This document shows, in pieces, positions 50,866 through 60,292 of a DNA stretch of 64,000 nt. Origin of the DNA: Aquimonas sp. Lineage in GTDB: Bacteria > Pseudomonadota > Gammaproteobacteria > Xanthomonadales > Xanthomonadaceae. The stretch spans positions 1 through 64,000 of the forward strand of contig JAKOMQ010000012.1 in NCBI GenBank assembly GCA_022241605.1. Reading direction: 5' to 3'. The notes beneath the pieces are model-generated. The model searched no databases and was not told the DNA's origin. It saw only the letters and a list, made by a program, of their open reading frames with translations. The position numbers were made by a program, and so were the translations under genes. Every line of letters begins with the position of its first letter. Positions within the stretch are counted from its first letter, which is position 1.

Positions 50866-51008
50866 TGCACGCCTCGCTTGAATGGATGGGGTTGCATGGC
50901 GACTTGCCGCCAGGGTTCAGAGTATCGATTGCGCCTGCAAGCGCCCGCAACGCATCGCGCCGGCCATGGGGTCAGGCCTGCCCGATGCGTGCCAACGTAG
51001 CGTCGACG

Positions 51009-51076
51009 CAGAGCGTGGGAAAAACCCAGACGCCGCAGCGCGGGCGTCCAGCGGCGGCCGCAGCAGGCGGATGGCT
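51009..51076. repeat. Dispersed repeat, copy B
   Basis: This is the second copy of the element at 16819-16887. It contains GGGAAAAACCC, absent as a perfect palindrome from the first copy, and ends in GGCGGATGGCT. It lies just downstream of the ABC-2 permease gene on the opposite side from its start, so it might act as a 3' element. Confidence 0.55.
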
Positions 51077-51087
51077 CTCACATGCCC

Positions 51088-51845
<758 letters not shown>

Positions 51846-51849
<4 letters not shown>

Positions 51850-52799
51850 CGCGGGGCCTTGAGCAGGTTGACGAAGATGTCCTCCAGCGAGGACTCCTCG
51901 GTGTGCAGGTCGCGGAAGCCGATGCCGGCGTCCTGCAGCCGGCGCAGCAGGGTGGCGATGCCGCTGCGCTCGCCCTGGGCATCGAAGGTGTAGACCAGGG
52001 CCTCGCCGTCGCGGGCGAGCTCCAGCGGCAGATCGGACAGCGACTCCGGAATCGACTCGATGCGCTCGCTCAGGCTCAGCGTCAGCTGCTTGCGGCCGAG
52101 CTTGCGCATCAGGGTGTGCTTGTCCTCCACCAGCAGCAATTTGCCGCGGTTGATCACCCCGATCCGGTCGGCCATTTGCTCGGCCTCTTCGATGTAGTGG
52201 GTGGTGAGGATGATGGTCACCCCGCGCTCGCGCAGGCCGCCGACCAGCCGCCACATGTCGCGCCGCAGCTCGACATCCACGCCCGCCGTCGGCTCATCCA
52301 GAAAGAGGATCTGCGGCTCGTGCGCCAGCGCTTTGGCGATCAGCACGCGGCGCTTCATGCCGCCGGAGAGGGTCATGATCTTGTCGTTGCGCTTGTCCCA
52401 CAGCGACAGGTCGCGCAGCAGCTGTTCCAGGAAGGCCGGATCGTGCGGCTTGCCGAACAGCCCGCGGGAAAATCGCAGCGCGGTCCACACCGTCTCGAAG
52501 GTCTCGGTGGCGAGCTCCTGCGGCACCAGACCGATGAGTGAGCGCGCCGCGCGGTAGTCACGCTGGATGTCGAAGCCGTTGGCGATGACCTGCCCGGAGC
52601 TGGCCCGCACGATGCCGCAGACGATGCCGATCAGGGTGGTCTTGCCGGCGCCGTTCGGCCCCAGCAGGGCGAAGATTTCGCCGCGGCGGATCGACAGCGA
52701 CACGTCCTTCAGCGCGACATGCCCGGTGCCGTAGGTCTTGCCCAGCGAGCGGATCTCGATTGCTGCATCCATGCCCATGCCTGCTTGCGTTCCCTTCAT
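51846..52799 (-). CDS. ABC-2 type transporter ATPase
   Basis: The product is 317 residues (starts at Met 8 or 10 are also possible). It has Walker [10 protein letters not shown], signature [15 protein letters not shown], Walker [13 protein letters not shown] and H-loop [17 protein letters not shown]. The C-terminal region ([12 protein letters not shown]) is typical of YadG/CcmA-type exporters. It forms an exporter with the permease at 51088-51849. Upstream lies the debris region at 52800-53200. Confidence 0.9.
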
Positions 52800-52805
52800 C
52801 TCTCA

Positions 52806-53006
52806 AGGCTGCAGAGGGTAGCCCAGCTGCATTGCCGCTGCGTGTTGGGAGGGCGCGTCGTCCATGCCGGCGAGCCCATTGCGCGCCTCAGGCGTCAGTC
52901 CGCCGCGCCCAGCACCAGACGGCGCGCCCAGGCTTCGACGAGGGCCGCTTCCTCGCCGTGGGGATGCGCGGCGAAGCCGAGGTGCAGGTTTTCGTGGGCG
53001 AGGTCC
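52806..53006 (-). pseudogene. Duplicated 3' remnant of the yfaQ (DUF2300) gene
   Basis: On the minus strand, codons before the TGA at 52895-52897 read LDLAHENLHLGFAAHPHG, then EAWARRLVLGAAD. The complete gene at 61128-62756 ends LDLAHEYLHLGFAAHPHG and EAWARRLVLGVAD. Homology continues about 85 bp downstream of the stop codon in both places (around the AGCCCAGC and GCTGCGTGTTG words). Only the last 37 or so codons and the 3' flank remain here, so it is non-functional. Confidence 0.8.
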
Positions 53007-53044
53007 AGCACAGGGACCTAGCCCCATCGCTGTGACCAGCCTCC

Positions 53045-53182
53045 GCACAAGCCACAGCCAAAGCCAACGGCGTCTGCCCGCAGGCCTGGCCGATCGACGT
53101 GCTGAGCCGCCTGACGGCCACCCGAAACCGCGACATCGACAGCCTGCTGCCCGTCGAGGGCTGGGCGCCGATCAGAGACTGA
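53045..53182 (+). pseudogene. IS66-family transposase C-terminal remnant
   Basis: The plus-strand frame up to TGA (53180-53182) reads ANGVCPQAWPIDVLSRLTAT, then RNRDIDSLLPVEGWAP. This resembles the C-terminal element of IS66 transposases (AWLxDVLxRLPxxxxxxIDxLLP). Nothing upstream of about 53045 shows further transposase sequence; the yfaQ remnant lies there. The remaining 290 bp up to the next gene (53183-53473) hold no supported feature. Confidence 0.5.
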
Positions 53183-53473
53183 GGCTCAGCACGGGGCGAG
53201 GGGCAAGGGGACGTGTCGTCGCCGAACGCCTACCGACGAGCCAAGGTGCACGTGCTTCAACTGATCCGAGTGGCGCAGAGCCCTGTCTGAACAGCTGCGA
53301 GTGCCTTCCGTGGCTGAACTCGTGCACGCCCAAGCACAGAGTATTTCAAGCAGAAACAATTCAGGGAGTATTGGGAACAAAGCCGAAATCTTGCAGGCCT
53401 AGCATTCTCTCTGCCCGTCATCGACAACGGCGTCGACTGGCGATGGCATCCACCAAAACCTTGGAGAACCGTC

Positions 53474-54169
53474 ATGCCCAGCTACCGTCTACAGCTCCTC
53501 ATCGAACCGAAAGACCTCGAGGTCGTCCGCGCTTCTCAGCAGCGCATCACCCTTGCCAAGCCCGTCAGCAATGAGTCGCCGAACGTCGTCTGGCTGTCGA
53601 TTGATCCCTTCCAGAGCACCGAGGTCCAGTGGGACGAGGAGTACGGTGTCTATGCCTCAACCACGGCGGTGCAGGAGGGCGCATCGATCACCAAGCTCTC
53701 GGAAACAGGAGTCCCCGCGCAAGACGGGTCGTACTACACCTTTACTCCAGGCGCGACGTTCACGGGCCCCTTTGCCGGCCAAGGAGTCGCCCGCGGCTCG
53801 TACGGGGCGCAGAACGACATGCCGTACAGCCAGTATCCAGTGCTCACGTTTGGCTTGACGCAGTCGGCACTGATCAATCAGAAGCCGGCCGAGCGCAAGC
53901 CGATCTCAGCAACTCCGGTGCTTGCGACTCAGTTCGCGAACATGACGCCGTTCTCCAACGTATTCATCTGGCTGCAGTCGCAGTTCGCCAGTGAGACGAT
54001 CATCACCAGGATCACCGGCCGCACCGCGAAAGCCAAGTTCGGCGGCGGCGTCAACGACATCGCGCTCAAGTACGACGCCTCGCTGGGCATGTTCGTGCCG
54101 TCTGCTGTTCAGGGCAAGGCGGTCAAGGAGACCGACGTCGTCGAACTGTCGATGCCGCTCATTGCCTGA
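53474..54169 (+). CDS. Uncharacterised conserved protein, paralogue A
   Basis: The product is 231 residues with a GGAGA ribosome site. There is no signal peptide, membrane helix or known catalytic motif. The sequence is beta-rich and regular, starting MPSYRLQLLIEPKDLEVVRA, with VVWLSIDPFQSTEVQWDEEY near residue 38 and a C-terminus of FGGGVNDIALKYDASLGMFV. The protein at 54835-55476 is a distant paralogue, with the same SYxxxxxI start, the P-V-x-W segment and the W-x-x-x-Y segment. I recall similar uncharacterised proteins from diverse bacteria but cannot name a function. A hairpin terminator follows the gene. Confidence 0.8.
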   Translation: MPSYRLQLLIEPKDLEVVRASQQRITLAKPVSNESPNVVWLSIDPFQSTEVQWDEEYGVYASTTAVQEGASITKLSETGVPAQDGSYYTFTPGATFTGPFAGQGVARGSYGAQNDMPYSQYPVLTFGLTQSALINQKPAERKPISATPVLATQFANMTPFSNVFIWLQSQFASETIITRITGRTAKAKFGGGVNDIALKYDASLGMFVPSAVQGKAVKETDVVELSMPLIA

Positions 54170-54178
54170 CCAGCCCAT

Positions 54179-54206
54179 GGCCGCCTGACACGCCGGTCAG
54201 GCGGCC
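54179..54206 (+). terminator. Hairpin after paralogue A
   Basis: A perfect 11-bp inverted repeat GGCCGCCTGAC (54179-54189) and GTCAGGCGGCC (54196-54206) with a 6-nt loop is followed by CCCTCTTCC. The weak T-run suggests partial termination between the first two genes. Confidence 0.65.
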
Positions 54207-54240
54207 CCCTCTTCCGGACACCTTCACTGGAGCATTCGCC

Positions 54241-54768
54241 ATGAAGACCCCGCATCAATCACTGTGCTGGCGCCACGCGTTCTGTGTGCTGCTGCTCACG
54301 AGCGTCGCCGCCGTATCGCCAGCGATTGCCCAGGTGTCAACCTGCGACGCACTCACGCTGTACGGCAACGCCTACAACGAAAAGCTCTGCAAGAGCCTCA
54401 GCCCGACCACTCAGAACCACTGGGTCTGTGCCCTGACCGACGGCACGCGCGACATCCACACGACCTTCAACGCTCTCACACTGCTCCACCTGACGGTTCG
54501 GGACAATCCCTCTCCGCCAGGGTGCACCGGTAACTCCACCCTCGGCGGCACTTGGCCAGGAAACCTGGTTATTGGAATGGGCCAGCCGGCGGTGGTGTGC
54601 GGCGTCAATGTGCAGAACTGGGTCGACCGGCTCAACGCTGTCAATCGGCTTCCTGCCAATGGTCAAACGTTCTGTCGCGCGGGCTTCCTGGCAGCACTCG
54701 CGAATGGTGCCGATCCTGCTCTCATGCAGACGTACCTGAACACCTGCGCGGCGCAGGCCTGCCCCTAA
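54241..54768 (+). CDS. Secreted cysteine-rich protein
   Basis: The product is 175 residues. A signal peptide (FCVLLLTSVAAVSPAIAQ) leads to a mature protein of about 144 residues with eight cysteines, enough for four disulfides, in QVSTCDAL, NEKLCKSL, HWVCAL, PPGCTG, AVVCGVN, TFCRAG, NTCAA and QACP. No family is recognised. A GGAG ribosome site precedes the ATG. It lies between the two paralogous cytoplasmic-looking proteins, which hints at a shared purpose, but each gene is flanked by its own hairpin. Confidence 0.75.
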   Translation: MKTPHQSLCWRHAFCVLLLTSVAAVSPAIAQVSTCDALTLYGNAYNEKLCKSLSPTTQNHWVCALTDGTRDIHTTFNALTLLHLTVRDNPSPPGCTGNSTLGGTWPGNLVIGMGQPAVVCGVNVQNWVDRLNAVNRLPANGQTFCRAGFLAALANGADPALMQTYLNTCAAQACP

Positions 54769-54779
54769 GCCGATCGGGT

Positions 54780-54805
54780 TCCCGGCCCGGTAATGCGAGC
54801 CGGGA
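54780..54805 (+). terminator. Hairpin after the cysteine-rich gene
   Basis: TCCCGGC (54780-54786) pairs with GCCGGGA (54799-54805) across a 12-nt loop, followed by GTCCCTT. It is a modest terminator-like structure between the second and third genes. Confidence 0.45.
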
Positions 54806-54834
54806 GTCCCTTCGCGACCGGATGAGCTTGGATC

Positions 54835-55476
54835 ATGTCTTCGTACTCGATCAAAGTGCAGATTGCCGCCGACGACCTTGCGTCGCTACAGGCGGCAAAC
54901 GAGCAGATCTTGCTCGTCAGACGGTTCCTCAATGCTGGCAGCCCTGTTGCGTGGGCAGTCGTCCCACTCGCACAGAATCACGTGATTGCTTGGAACGACG
55001 ACTATTCGCTGTTCGCTGGCGCCGGTGCCTCGCTCGGCAAGGTCGTCACCGTGAATAGCGCCACTGTCGCCACGATGAAGAGCCACTACACCTACACGGG
55101 GCTCGGATTTTCGTCCCCTGTGCCGGACGGCTTACTGCCGCCGGCAACCGTGCAGATACAGAACGTGGACAAGGCAAGCAACGCAATGGGCTTGGCCCAA
55201 ACCTATTCAGTTGACGGCGTGGGGGTTGCACAGCCCGTCCCAGTCAACGTTGAAAGTGTGCCTGCCAACCAGTACGCGCGGTTTACGGCCAGTCAAAGTC
55301 TGTGGATCTATCTTGCCAGTGGGACCTCGACCGGCATGGTGGTGGTTGCACCGACGACGGCAGCGATGTCACCCAAAGCCTTTAGCGCCGCGCTGCTAGT
55401 CGACTTCGACACTGGCGCCGCGAGCCAAACGGTCCTCTACAGTGCCGCCCTCGGCCAGTTCGTCGCCAGCAGCTGA
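54835..55476 (+). CDS. Uncharacterised conserved protein, paralogue B
   Basis: The product is 213 residues and starts MSSYSIKVQIAADDLASLQA. It shares with paralogue A the start pattern, the segment PVAWAVVPLAQNHVIAWNDD, a threonine-rich middle region, and a strand near the end (VVVAP), but overall identity is low. No signal peptide or catalytic motif is seen. Its last 81 bp are antisense to the 3' end of the response-regulator gene, so the two messages could pair. Function is unknown. Confidence 0.78.
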   Translation: MSSYSIKVQIAADDLASLQAANEQILLVRRFLNAGSPVAWAVVPLAQNHVIAWNDDYSLFAGAGASLGKVVTVNSATVATMKSHYTYTGLGFSSPVPDGLLPPATVQIQNVDKASNAMGLAQTYSVDGVGVAQPVPVNVESVPANQYARFTASQSLWIYLASGTSTGMVVVAPTTAAMSPKAFSAALLVDFDTGAASQTVLYSAALGQFVASS

Positions 55477-56226
55477 GCCAGATAATGGAGATCCCGCCCG
55501 CACCCTGCTACGACGTTCGCCAGGTAGCACGGTCTCGACGTGCACCGCGCAATCAAGGCGATACCCGCCGCCGCGCTCGGTTGCGATCGCAGCGCGCAGG
55601 TCACCGAGCTTTCGCCTCAGGCGGGCTATCGTCACATCGACGCTACGCTCTCCGGCACTGTCGGCGTCGCGATGGGTCGCGGCCCAGAGTCGACTGCGCG
55701 TCAACAGTGTTCGTGGCGAGCGAACCAGCGCGTGCAGTACCGCGCATTCGGTCGAGCTCAGCGCATGGCGCGTTCCGTCCGGGTGCTCAAAGCACCGCGC
55801 TGCGACGCGAAAGCGACCGCCAAGAAGGACGTACTCGCTGCAGGCACCACTGCGGGCCAGCTCGGCACGCCGTTCGATGGAGCGCAGCCTGGCCAGAACC
55901 TCACGCGGTTGGTAGGGCGTCGTGAGGTAATCGTCGGCGCCCAGCTCAAGGGCGAGAATGCGATCGAGCGAATCATGGCTCGTATCGATCGCGATCACTG
56001 GGGCAGGAGTAAGCACCCGGACGCGGCGAAGTGCGTCAAGAGGAGAATCTGCCAGCAGCGCAAGCTGCACGACAATTGCATCCGCGCCTTGCCTCGAAAC
56101 ACGCCTCCAGAAGTCGACCGCGGTCTGCGCCTGACGAACCAGGAATCCACGCGAACCAAGATACGAGACCAGGCCTCGCTGCGCGGCGCCATCGGCTTCG
56201 AAGACGATAAGTGTTCTTGACGGCAT
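55396..56226 (-). CDS. OmpR-type response regulator with degenerate receiver
   Basis: The product is 276 residues from the Met in MPSRTLIVFEADG. The receiver domain (about 1-115) keeps the fold but has Gln54 where the phosphoacceptor Asp belongs (IVVQLALLADS), and Thr where the conserved Lys should be (DYLTTPY). The acidic pair near the N-terminus is FEAD. The winged helix (about 125-225) is normal, with ERSVDVTIARLRRKLGDLRA and ATERGGGYRL. About 50 residues follow beyond the usual end, read from DNA antisense to paralogue B. It probably acts without phosphorylation. There is no sensor kinase nearby. Confidence 0.82.
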   Translation of the reverse strand: MPSRTLIVFEADGAAQRGLVSYLGSRGFLVRQAQTAVDFWRRVSRQGADAIVVQLALLADSPLDALRRVRVLTPAPVIAIDTSHDSLDRILALELGADDYLTTPYQPREVLARLRSIERRAELARSGACSEYVLLGGRFRVAARCFEHPDGTRHALSSTECAVLHALVRSPRTLLTRSRLWAATHRDADSAGERSVDVTIARLRRKLGDLRAAIATERGGGYRLDCAVHVETVLPGERRSRVRAGSPLSGSAAGDELAEGGTVEDRLARGASVEVD

Positions 56227-56530
56227 CGCGATGTCCTTGCTTGGGGGCGGGAAGCTGCCCGTTCGGGAGGGGACAAACGCTAGCGCCATTGATGCGACCT
56301 GACTTTACGCGAACCTTACCGTTGCCTTACCAGCGCCTGCAGGCTGAAAACCATGGACGCGTCGCTGGCGTATGGCCTGCGCTGCTTGTCAATCTTCGCC
56401 TTCTGGCCGATACCGCAAGTCGGACTGCAACCATGAGCAAGAAGGTTCGGGGGCCTGGCTCGACGTCAAACGGTCAACGCCGATTGCCATGGCGGACTCA
56501 GTTCCGAATCGCAACACGCTGTTCCAGGGC
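56227..56530. other. Interval of about 300 bp without a gene
   Basis: It contains the promoter region of the response regulator; no coding frame with family character was seen. The IS30 remnant begins at its right edge. Confidence 0.5.
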
Positions 56531-57014
56531 TTAGGCGAAGACTTCGTGAGGGGTGCTCCAGCCAAGCGTCTTTCGTAGCCGGCTGCGGATCCTGCGCTCC
56601 GTCTGCGTGAGCCGCTCGTCGCCAGCGGTCGCGAGGTCGTTGCCCCTGGGCGGGTAGTCGCGGATCAGCCCCTCGATACCCGGCCAGTGCGAAGGATCAA
56701 TCCGCGGACGTCGGCTTGCCGGCCGACAGCGGTGCCGCGCCCGCGCGTGGGCCGGATCTGGGGCATACTCACAGCGCCCCGGTTGCGCCTGATCTCGCGA
56801 CAGATCGTGTTGGCCGACAGATTCATCCGTTTGCCGATCTCGCCCAAGCTCGGGCCGGCGTCGCGCAAGGGTGCGCGTCTGAGATCGATACGCTTCGTGC
56901 CGGTGTCCGGCGGACATGGGCAACGCCACCTGCAGGCAGAGGAGCCCAGGCCACGTCATCTTGCCCGACACGCTTCGTAGCGATGTTGCGTTCCAGAGAT
57001 GACCCCGCCAACAC
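56531..57014 (-). mobile_element. IS30-family transposase remnant, internally deleted
   Basis: On the minus strand, one frame (56868 down) gives the N-terminal HTH (AGPSLGEIGKRMNLSANTIC and REIRRN), and another frame near 56531-56660 gives the C-terminal IS30 tail (IRDYPPRGNDLATAG, TERRIRSRLRKTLGWSTPHE, VFA). The DDE catalytic core is absent and the frames are out of register. It lies directly before the STAND gene at 57015, whose start follows within a few bases. Confidence 0.75.
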
Positions 57015-60000
57015 ATGAGTACCTCAATGCATGTCGAAGATGGCCTTCCAGCGTTCTATCGGGTTGGTGATTGGGAGGTTCAACCAATGGATGGCGTCAT
57101 CCGCTGTGATGGGAAGAGCTACACGCTTGAGCCGCGCGTGATGCAGCTGCTTGTCTACCTCTGTGATCGTGCGGGCCAGGTGATTAGCGCTGAACAACTG
57201 CTCGGCGACGTGTGGAAAGGAACCTTCTACGGTGACAATCCCGTTCACAAGTGCGTCGCGCTGGTGCGTCGTGCCCTTGGCGACGACGCTTCAGCCCCCC
57301 GCTACATCGAGACCTTGCGCAAGCGTGGCTACCGTCTGATCGCCCCAGTCGAGCGGGGAACTGAAGGGCGCCGCAGGCGGATCGACGATCCGATGGCGCA
57401 GTGGGCTAGACGCTGTCCGTATGTCGGCTTGGCCGCTTTCTCGAGCGATCAGTCGGCACTGTTTTGTGGTCGCAGGCAAGCCACCGAGGGATTGTTGGAC
57501 GCAATGCACCGGCAGCGTCGCGCCGGTCGTCAGTTTGTTCTGGTGCTTGGTCCGAGCGGGATCGGGAAGACCTCCCTCTTGCGAGCCGGTGTCGTACCGC
57601 GCCTGATTGACTCAAAGGTATCGCCGGAACTGCGCGTTGCTCGTGTCCTCTGGGTGAACCTCCGTGACGTGCGATCGGGGCGCACGCTGACCGATCTCGT
57701 TGAGGCCAATTCTGAGTTCGCGCCCGTCGGTGATGCCGCAAGCGATGTCGCGGTGCTTGAGCGGCTCATCGTTATTGATAACCTCGAACTGTTGGTCCAT
57801 GACGTGAGATGGCGAGATCAGCGCCTCGCGTTTGATACGGATCTTCGCCGACTCTGTGGCTCGCCCGGCATATTCGTCATGGCCATTGCGCGCAGTGATG
57901 CCTATTCGGGGCTCGTTGAGGCCTTGCCCAGCCTGCTCAATCTGAAGTCTGGCGATGGTCAATTCGATGTTCCAGCGATCACTCGCGGCGAGATCGCCGA
58001 GATGATACGCAGGCCGGCAAGGCTTGCCGGCCTTGAGTTCGAACTCGACTCAGAAACGCGGCTGCGACTCGATGATGCGTTGTGCAACGCTGCCGCAGAG
58101 CGGCCTGGCAGCCTGCCGCTACTCCAGGTCACGCTGCAAATGCTGTTCGAGCGGCGCGACGGGGCGCGCCTTCAGTTTTCCGCTTACGACGATATTGGCG
58201 GGCTGGACGGGGCAATTGCCCGGCAAGCCGAAGCGGTCTTCTCCAGGCTGGCTGCCGACGCCCAGGCTAGTCTTGCAAGCGTTCTTGGCAAACTCGTGCA
58301 TGTCGATGCCGAGGGCAATTTGCTGGGTGGTCGAGTTGTCCTGCGGGATACGATCGAATCTACGGCGGAATCCGCGCTGGTGGATGCATTGATCGAGGCG
58401 CGTTTGCTGGTCAGTGATCATCGATCAGGGGCACCTGTTTTTGCGCTGGCGCATGATGCTGTCATTCGGGAGTGGCCGCGTGCGCAGGCGTGGCTACGAG
58501 AAAACAAGCGTCTTCTGAGCGCTCGTGCGCGACTTGCCGCCGCCGCCAGGCACTGGCACGACGGTGGGCGGCGTCCGGATCTCCTGTTGCCCGCTGGGGC
58601 GCAGCTCAACGAGGCAAGCGAGGTCGGATTGCGCATGGCCGACTCACTTGATCCCATCGAACAGCGCTACCTCAAGTGCTCGGGCCAGAGGGAGCGTCGC
58701 CTTCGCGCAGCCATCGCAAGTGGTGTTCTTGCTCTCATGCTGTGTGCGATTTCAGCGAGCGTTCTTTCGATTCTGGCCCAACGTGCAAATGAGATTGCAG
58801 AGCAGCGTCGTATCGAGGGGGAGCAGGTCGTGGACTTCCTGCTAGACGATCTCGCCAATCGCCTCCGCGACGTTGGCCGCCTCGACCTTCTCAACTCGGT
58901 GTCTGTCGAAGCCACGCGCTACCTTGACCGGGCGCGCGTTCCGGCGACCGCTGACCACGCTTTGCGACGCGTACGCGCGCTGCGCATCCTCACCGAAGTT
59001 AATGCCGGACGCGGTGAGCTGAGCGCCGCGTCCGATGCGATGGTCACGGCGCGCGAGTTGCTCGACGCGCTTGAGCCGGAGGTTGCGCGCTCCATGGCGT
59101 ACCAGTTCGAGCTTGGGTCAGTGCTCTACTGGCAAGGCTACATCGCCCTGCAGCGCAACGATCCGGAGGCGGCGCGGGAAGCCTGGGAGGGTTATCGAGA
59201 AGCGGCCGAAAGAATGCTCGAAGCCGCGCCCGACGATACGACCTCGCGCCTGGAGATGTCCTATGCGCTGAACAATCTCGGGAACCTTGCATTGCGCGAT
59301 CAGCGTGATCGCGAGGCCGAAGACTTCTTCATCCGATCCATCGAGATCAAGCGGGAGCTCTACGCTCAGCATCCTGACCGCCTCGATATCGGCGCTGACC
59401 TCGCCGACAGCATGTCGTGGTGGGGTAGTGCGCTTGAGCAGCGTGGAAGGCTCGACGACGCACTGCGACAGTTCACAGCCCAGCTCAGTCTGTTGCGGGC
59501 GGTGTCAAAACAGCGGCCCGAGGATCGTTTGTGGGATTACCGCCTGACCACCGCCCTCACGCAAAGCGCCACCGTACAGTTCGCGCTTGGGCAGGTGCCG
59601 GCGGCACGCGAGGCGCTTACCGAGTCGGTCGATCGCTTGCGAACACTCGTACGAGCAGACCCGAGCAACCAATCATGGCGACGGGATCTGGTGGTCGCGG
59701 CCACCAGGCTTGGTTGGCTGGAAGCGACCGTTGGTCGACGCGATGCCGCATCAGCGGCGTTTGGCGTCGCCGATGCTGCCCTGCAAGACCTGCTGATGGC
59801 GCGTGAACGACCAGCGACGTGGCAGACGCTCGAATTGCGCCTGCGGCTGAAACGAGTTTTGTCGGAAACCATCGATCCTGAGCAGATCACAGGTGTCGAG
59901 CAAGCCGCGAGCCTCGTGTCATTTGCCGAGGCGCTTGGTCGGCGCTTTCCTCGCGATCAGGAGGTCCAGCTGGATCGGGCGCTGGCCCTGAACGTGTTGG

Positions 60001-60245
60001 CTCACGTGACCGGCGAGCGTTCACACTTTGAGCAGGCGCTCGGCGTTCTGCAGCCCTGGCTCTACGTCGACTCAACTGGCTTGGCATCGGCGCGCGACGT
60101 GGACACGCTCGCACTGCTGGCGCTTACGCTGAAAGGGCTCGGTCGTGAAGGCGACGCGGCGCACGTCCGTCAGCAGCTTGATGCGACCGGCCACCAAAGC
60201 CCGGCCCTGATCTGGCTTGAGTCGACCTTGCATGTGGGGTCATGA
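57015..60245 (+). CDS. Winged-helix / STAND NTPase / membrane / TPR protein
   Basis: The product is 1076 residues. An OmpR/CadC-type winged helix covers about 15-110 (LEPRVMQLLVYLCDRAGQVI, then YIETLRKRGYRLIAPV). A STAND-type NTPase (nSTAND1-like) covers about 130-480, with Walker A GPSGIGKTS at 179-186 and a Walker B-like LIVIDNLELL near 251. A hydrophobic helix at about 565-587 (VLALMLCAISASVLSILAQ) precedes TPR-like repeats from about 620 to the end. The order suggests a one-piece sensor: DNA-binding head, nucleotide switch, membrane crossing and a repeat region to sense a ligand. Start could be the Met five codons in. A small protein follows at 60293 and may be its partner or effector. 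Confidence 0.85.
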   Translation: MSTSMHVEDGLPAFYRVGDWEVQPMDGVIRCDGKSYTLEPRVMQLLVYLCDRAGQVISAEQLLGDVWKGTFYGDNPVHKCVALVRRALGDDASAPRYIETLRKRGYRLIAPVERGTEGRRRRIDDPMAQWARRCPYVGLAAFSSDQSALFCGRRQATEGLLDAMHRQRRAGRQFVLVLGPSGIGKTSLLRAGVVPRLIDSKVSPELRVARVLWVNLRDVRSGRTLTDLVEANSEFAPVGDAASDVAVLERLIVIDNLELLVHDVRWRDQRLAFDTDLRRLCGSPGIFVMAIARSDAYSGLVEALPSLLNLKSGDGQFDVPAITRGEIAEMIRRPARLAGLEFELDSETRLRLDDALCNAAAERPGSLPLLQVTLQMLFERRDGARLQFSAYDDIGGLDGAIARQAEAVFSRLAADAQASLASVLGKLVHVDAEGNLLGGRVVLRDTIESTAESALVDALIEARLLVSDHRSGAPVFALAHDAVIREWPRAQAWLRENKRLLSARARLAAAARHWHDGGRRPDLLLPAGAQLNEASEVGLRMADSLDPIEQRYLKCSGQRERRLRAAIASGVLALMLCAISASVLSILAQRANEIAEQRRIEGEQVVDFLLDDLANRLRDVGRLDLLNSVSVEATRYLDRARVPATADHALRRVRALRILTEVNAGRGELSAASDAMVTARELLDALEPEVARSMAYQFELGSVLYWQGYIALQRNDPEAAREAWEGYREAAERMLEAAPDDTTSRLEMSYALNNLGNLALRDQRDREAEDFFIRSIEIKRELYAQHPDRLDIGADLADSMSWWGSALEQRGRLDDALRQFTAQLSLLRAVSKQRPEDRLWDYRLTTALTQSATVQFALGQVPAAREALTESVDRLRTLVRADPSNQSWRRDLVVAATRLGWLEATVGRRDAASAAFGVADAALQDLLMARERPATWQTLELRLRLKRVLSETIDPEQITGVEQAASLVSFAEALGRRFPRDQEVQLDRALALNVLAHVTGERSHFEQALGVLQPWLYVDSTGLASARDVDTLALLALTLKGLGREGDAAHVRQQLDATGHQSPALIWLESTLHVGS

Positions 60246-60292
60246 TGACCGGGGGCTACAATCCGTTCTCAACTACCCTGAAAGGACTTCGT

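Noticed and set aside
52864..53574. Plus-strand frame of 236 codons overlapping paralogue A
   Set aside because: It runs through the yfaQ remnant and IS66 debris and has no consistent composition or ribosome site.
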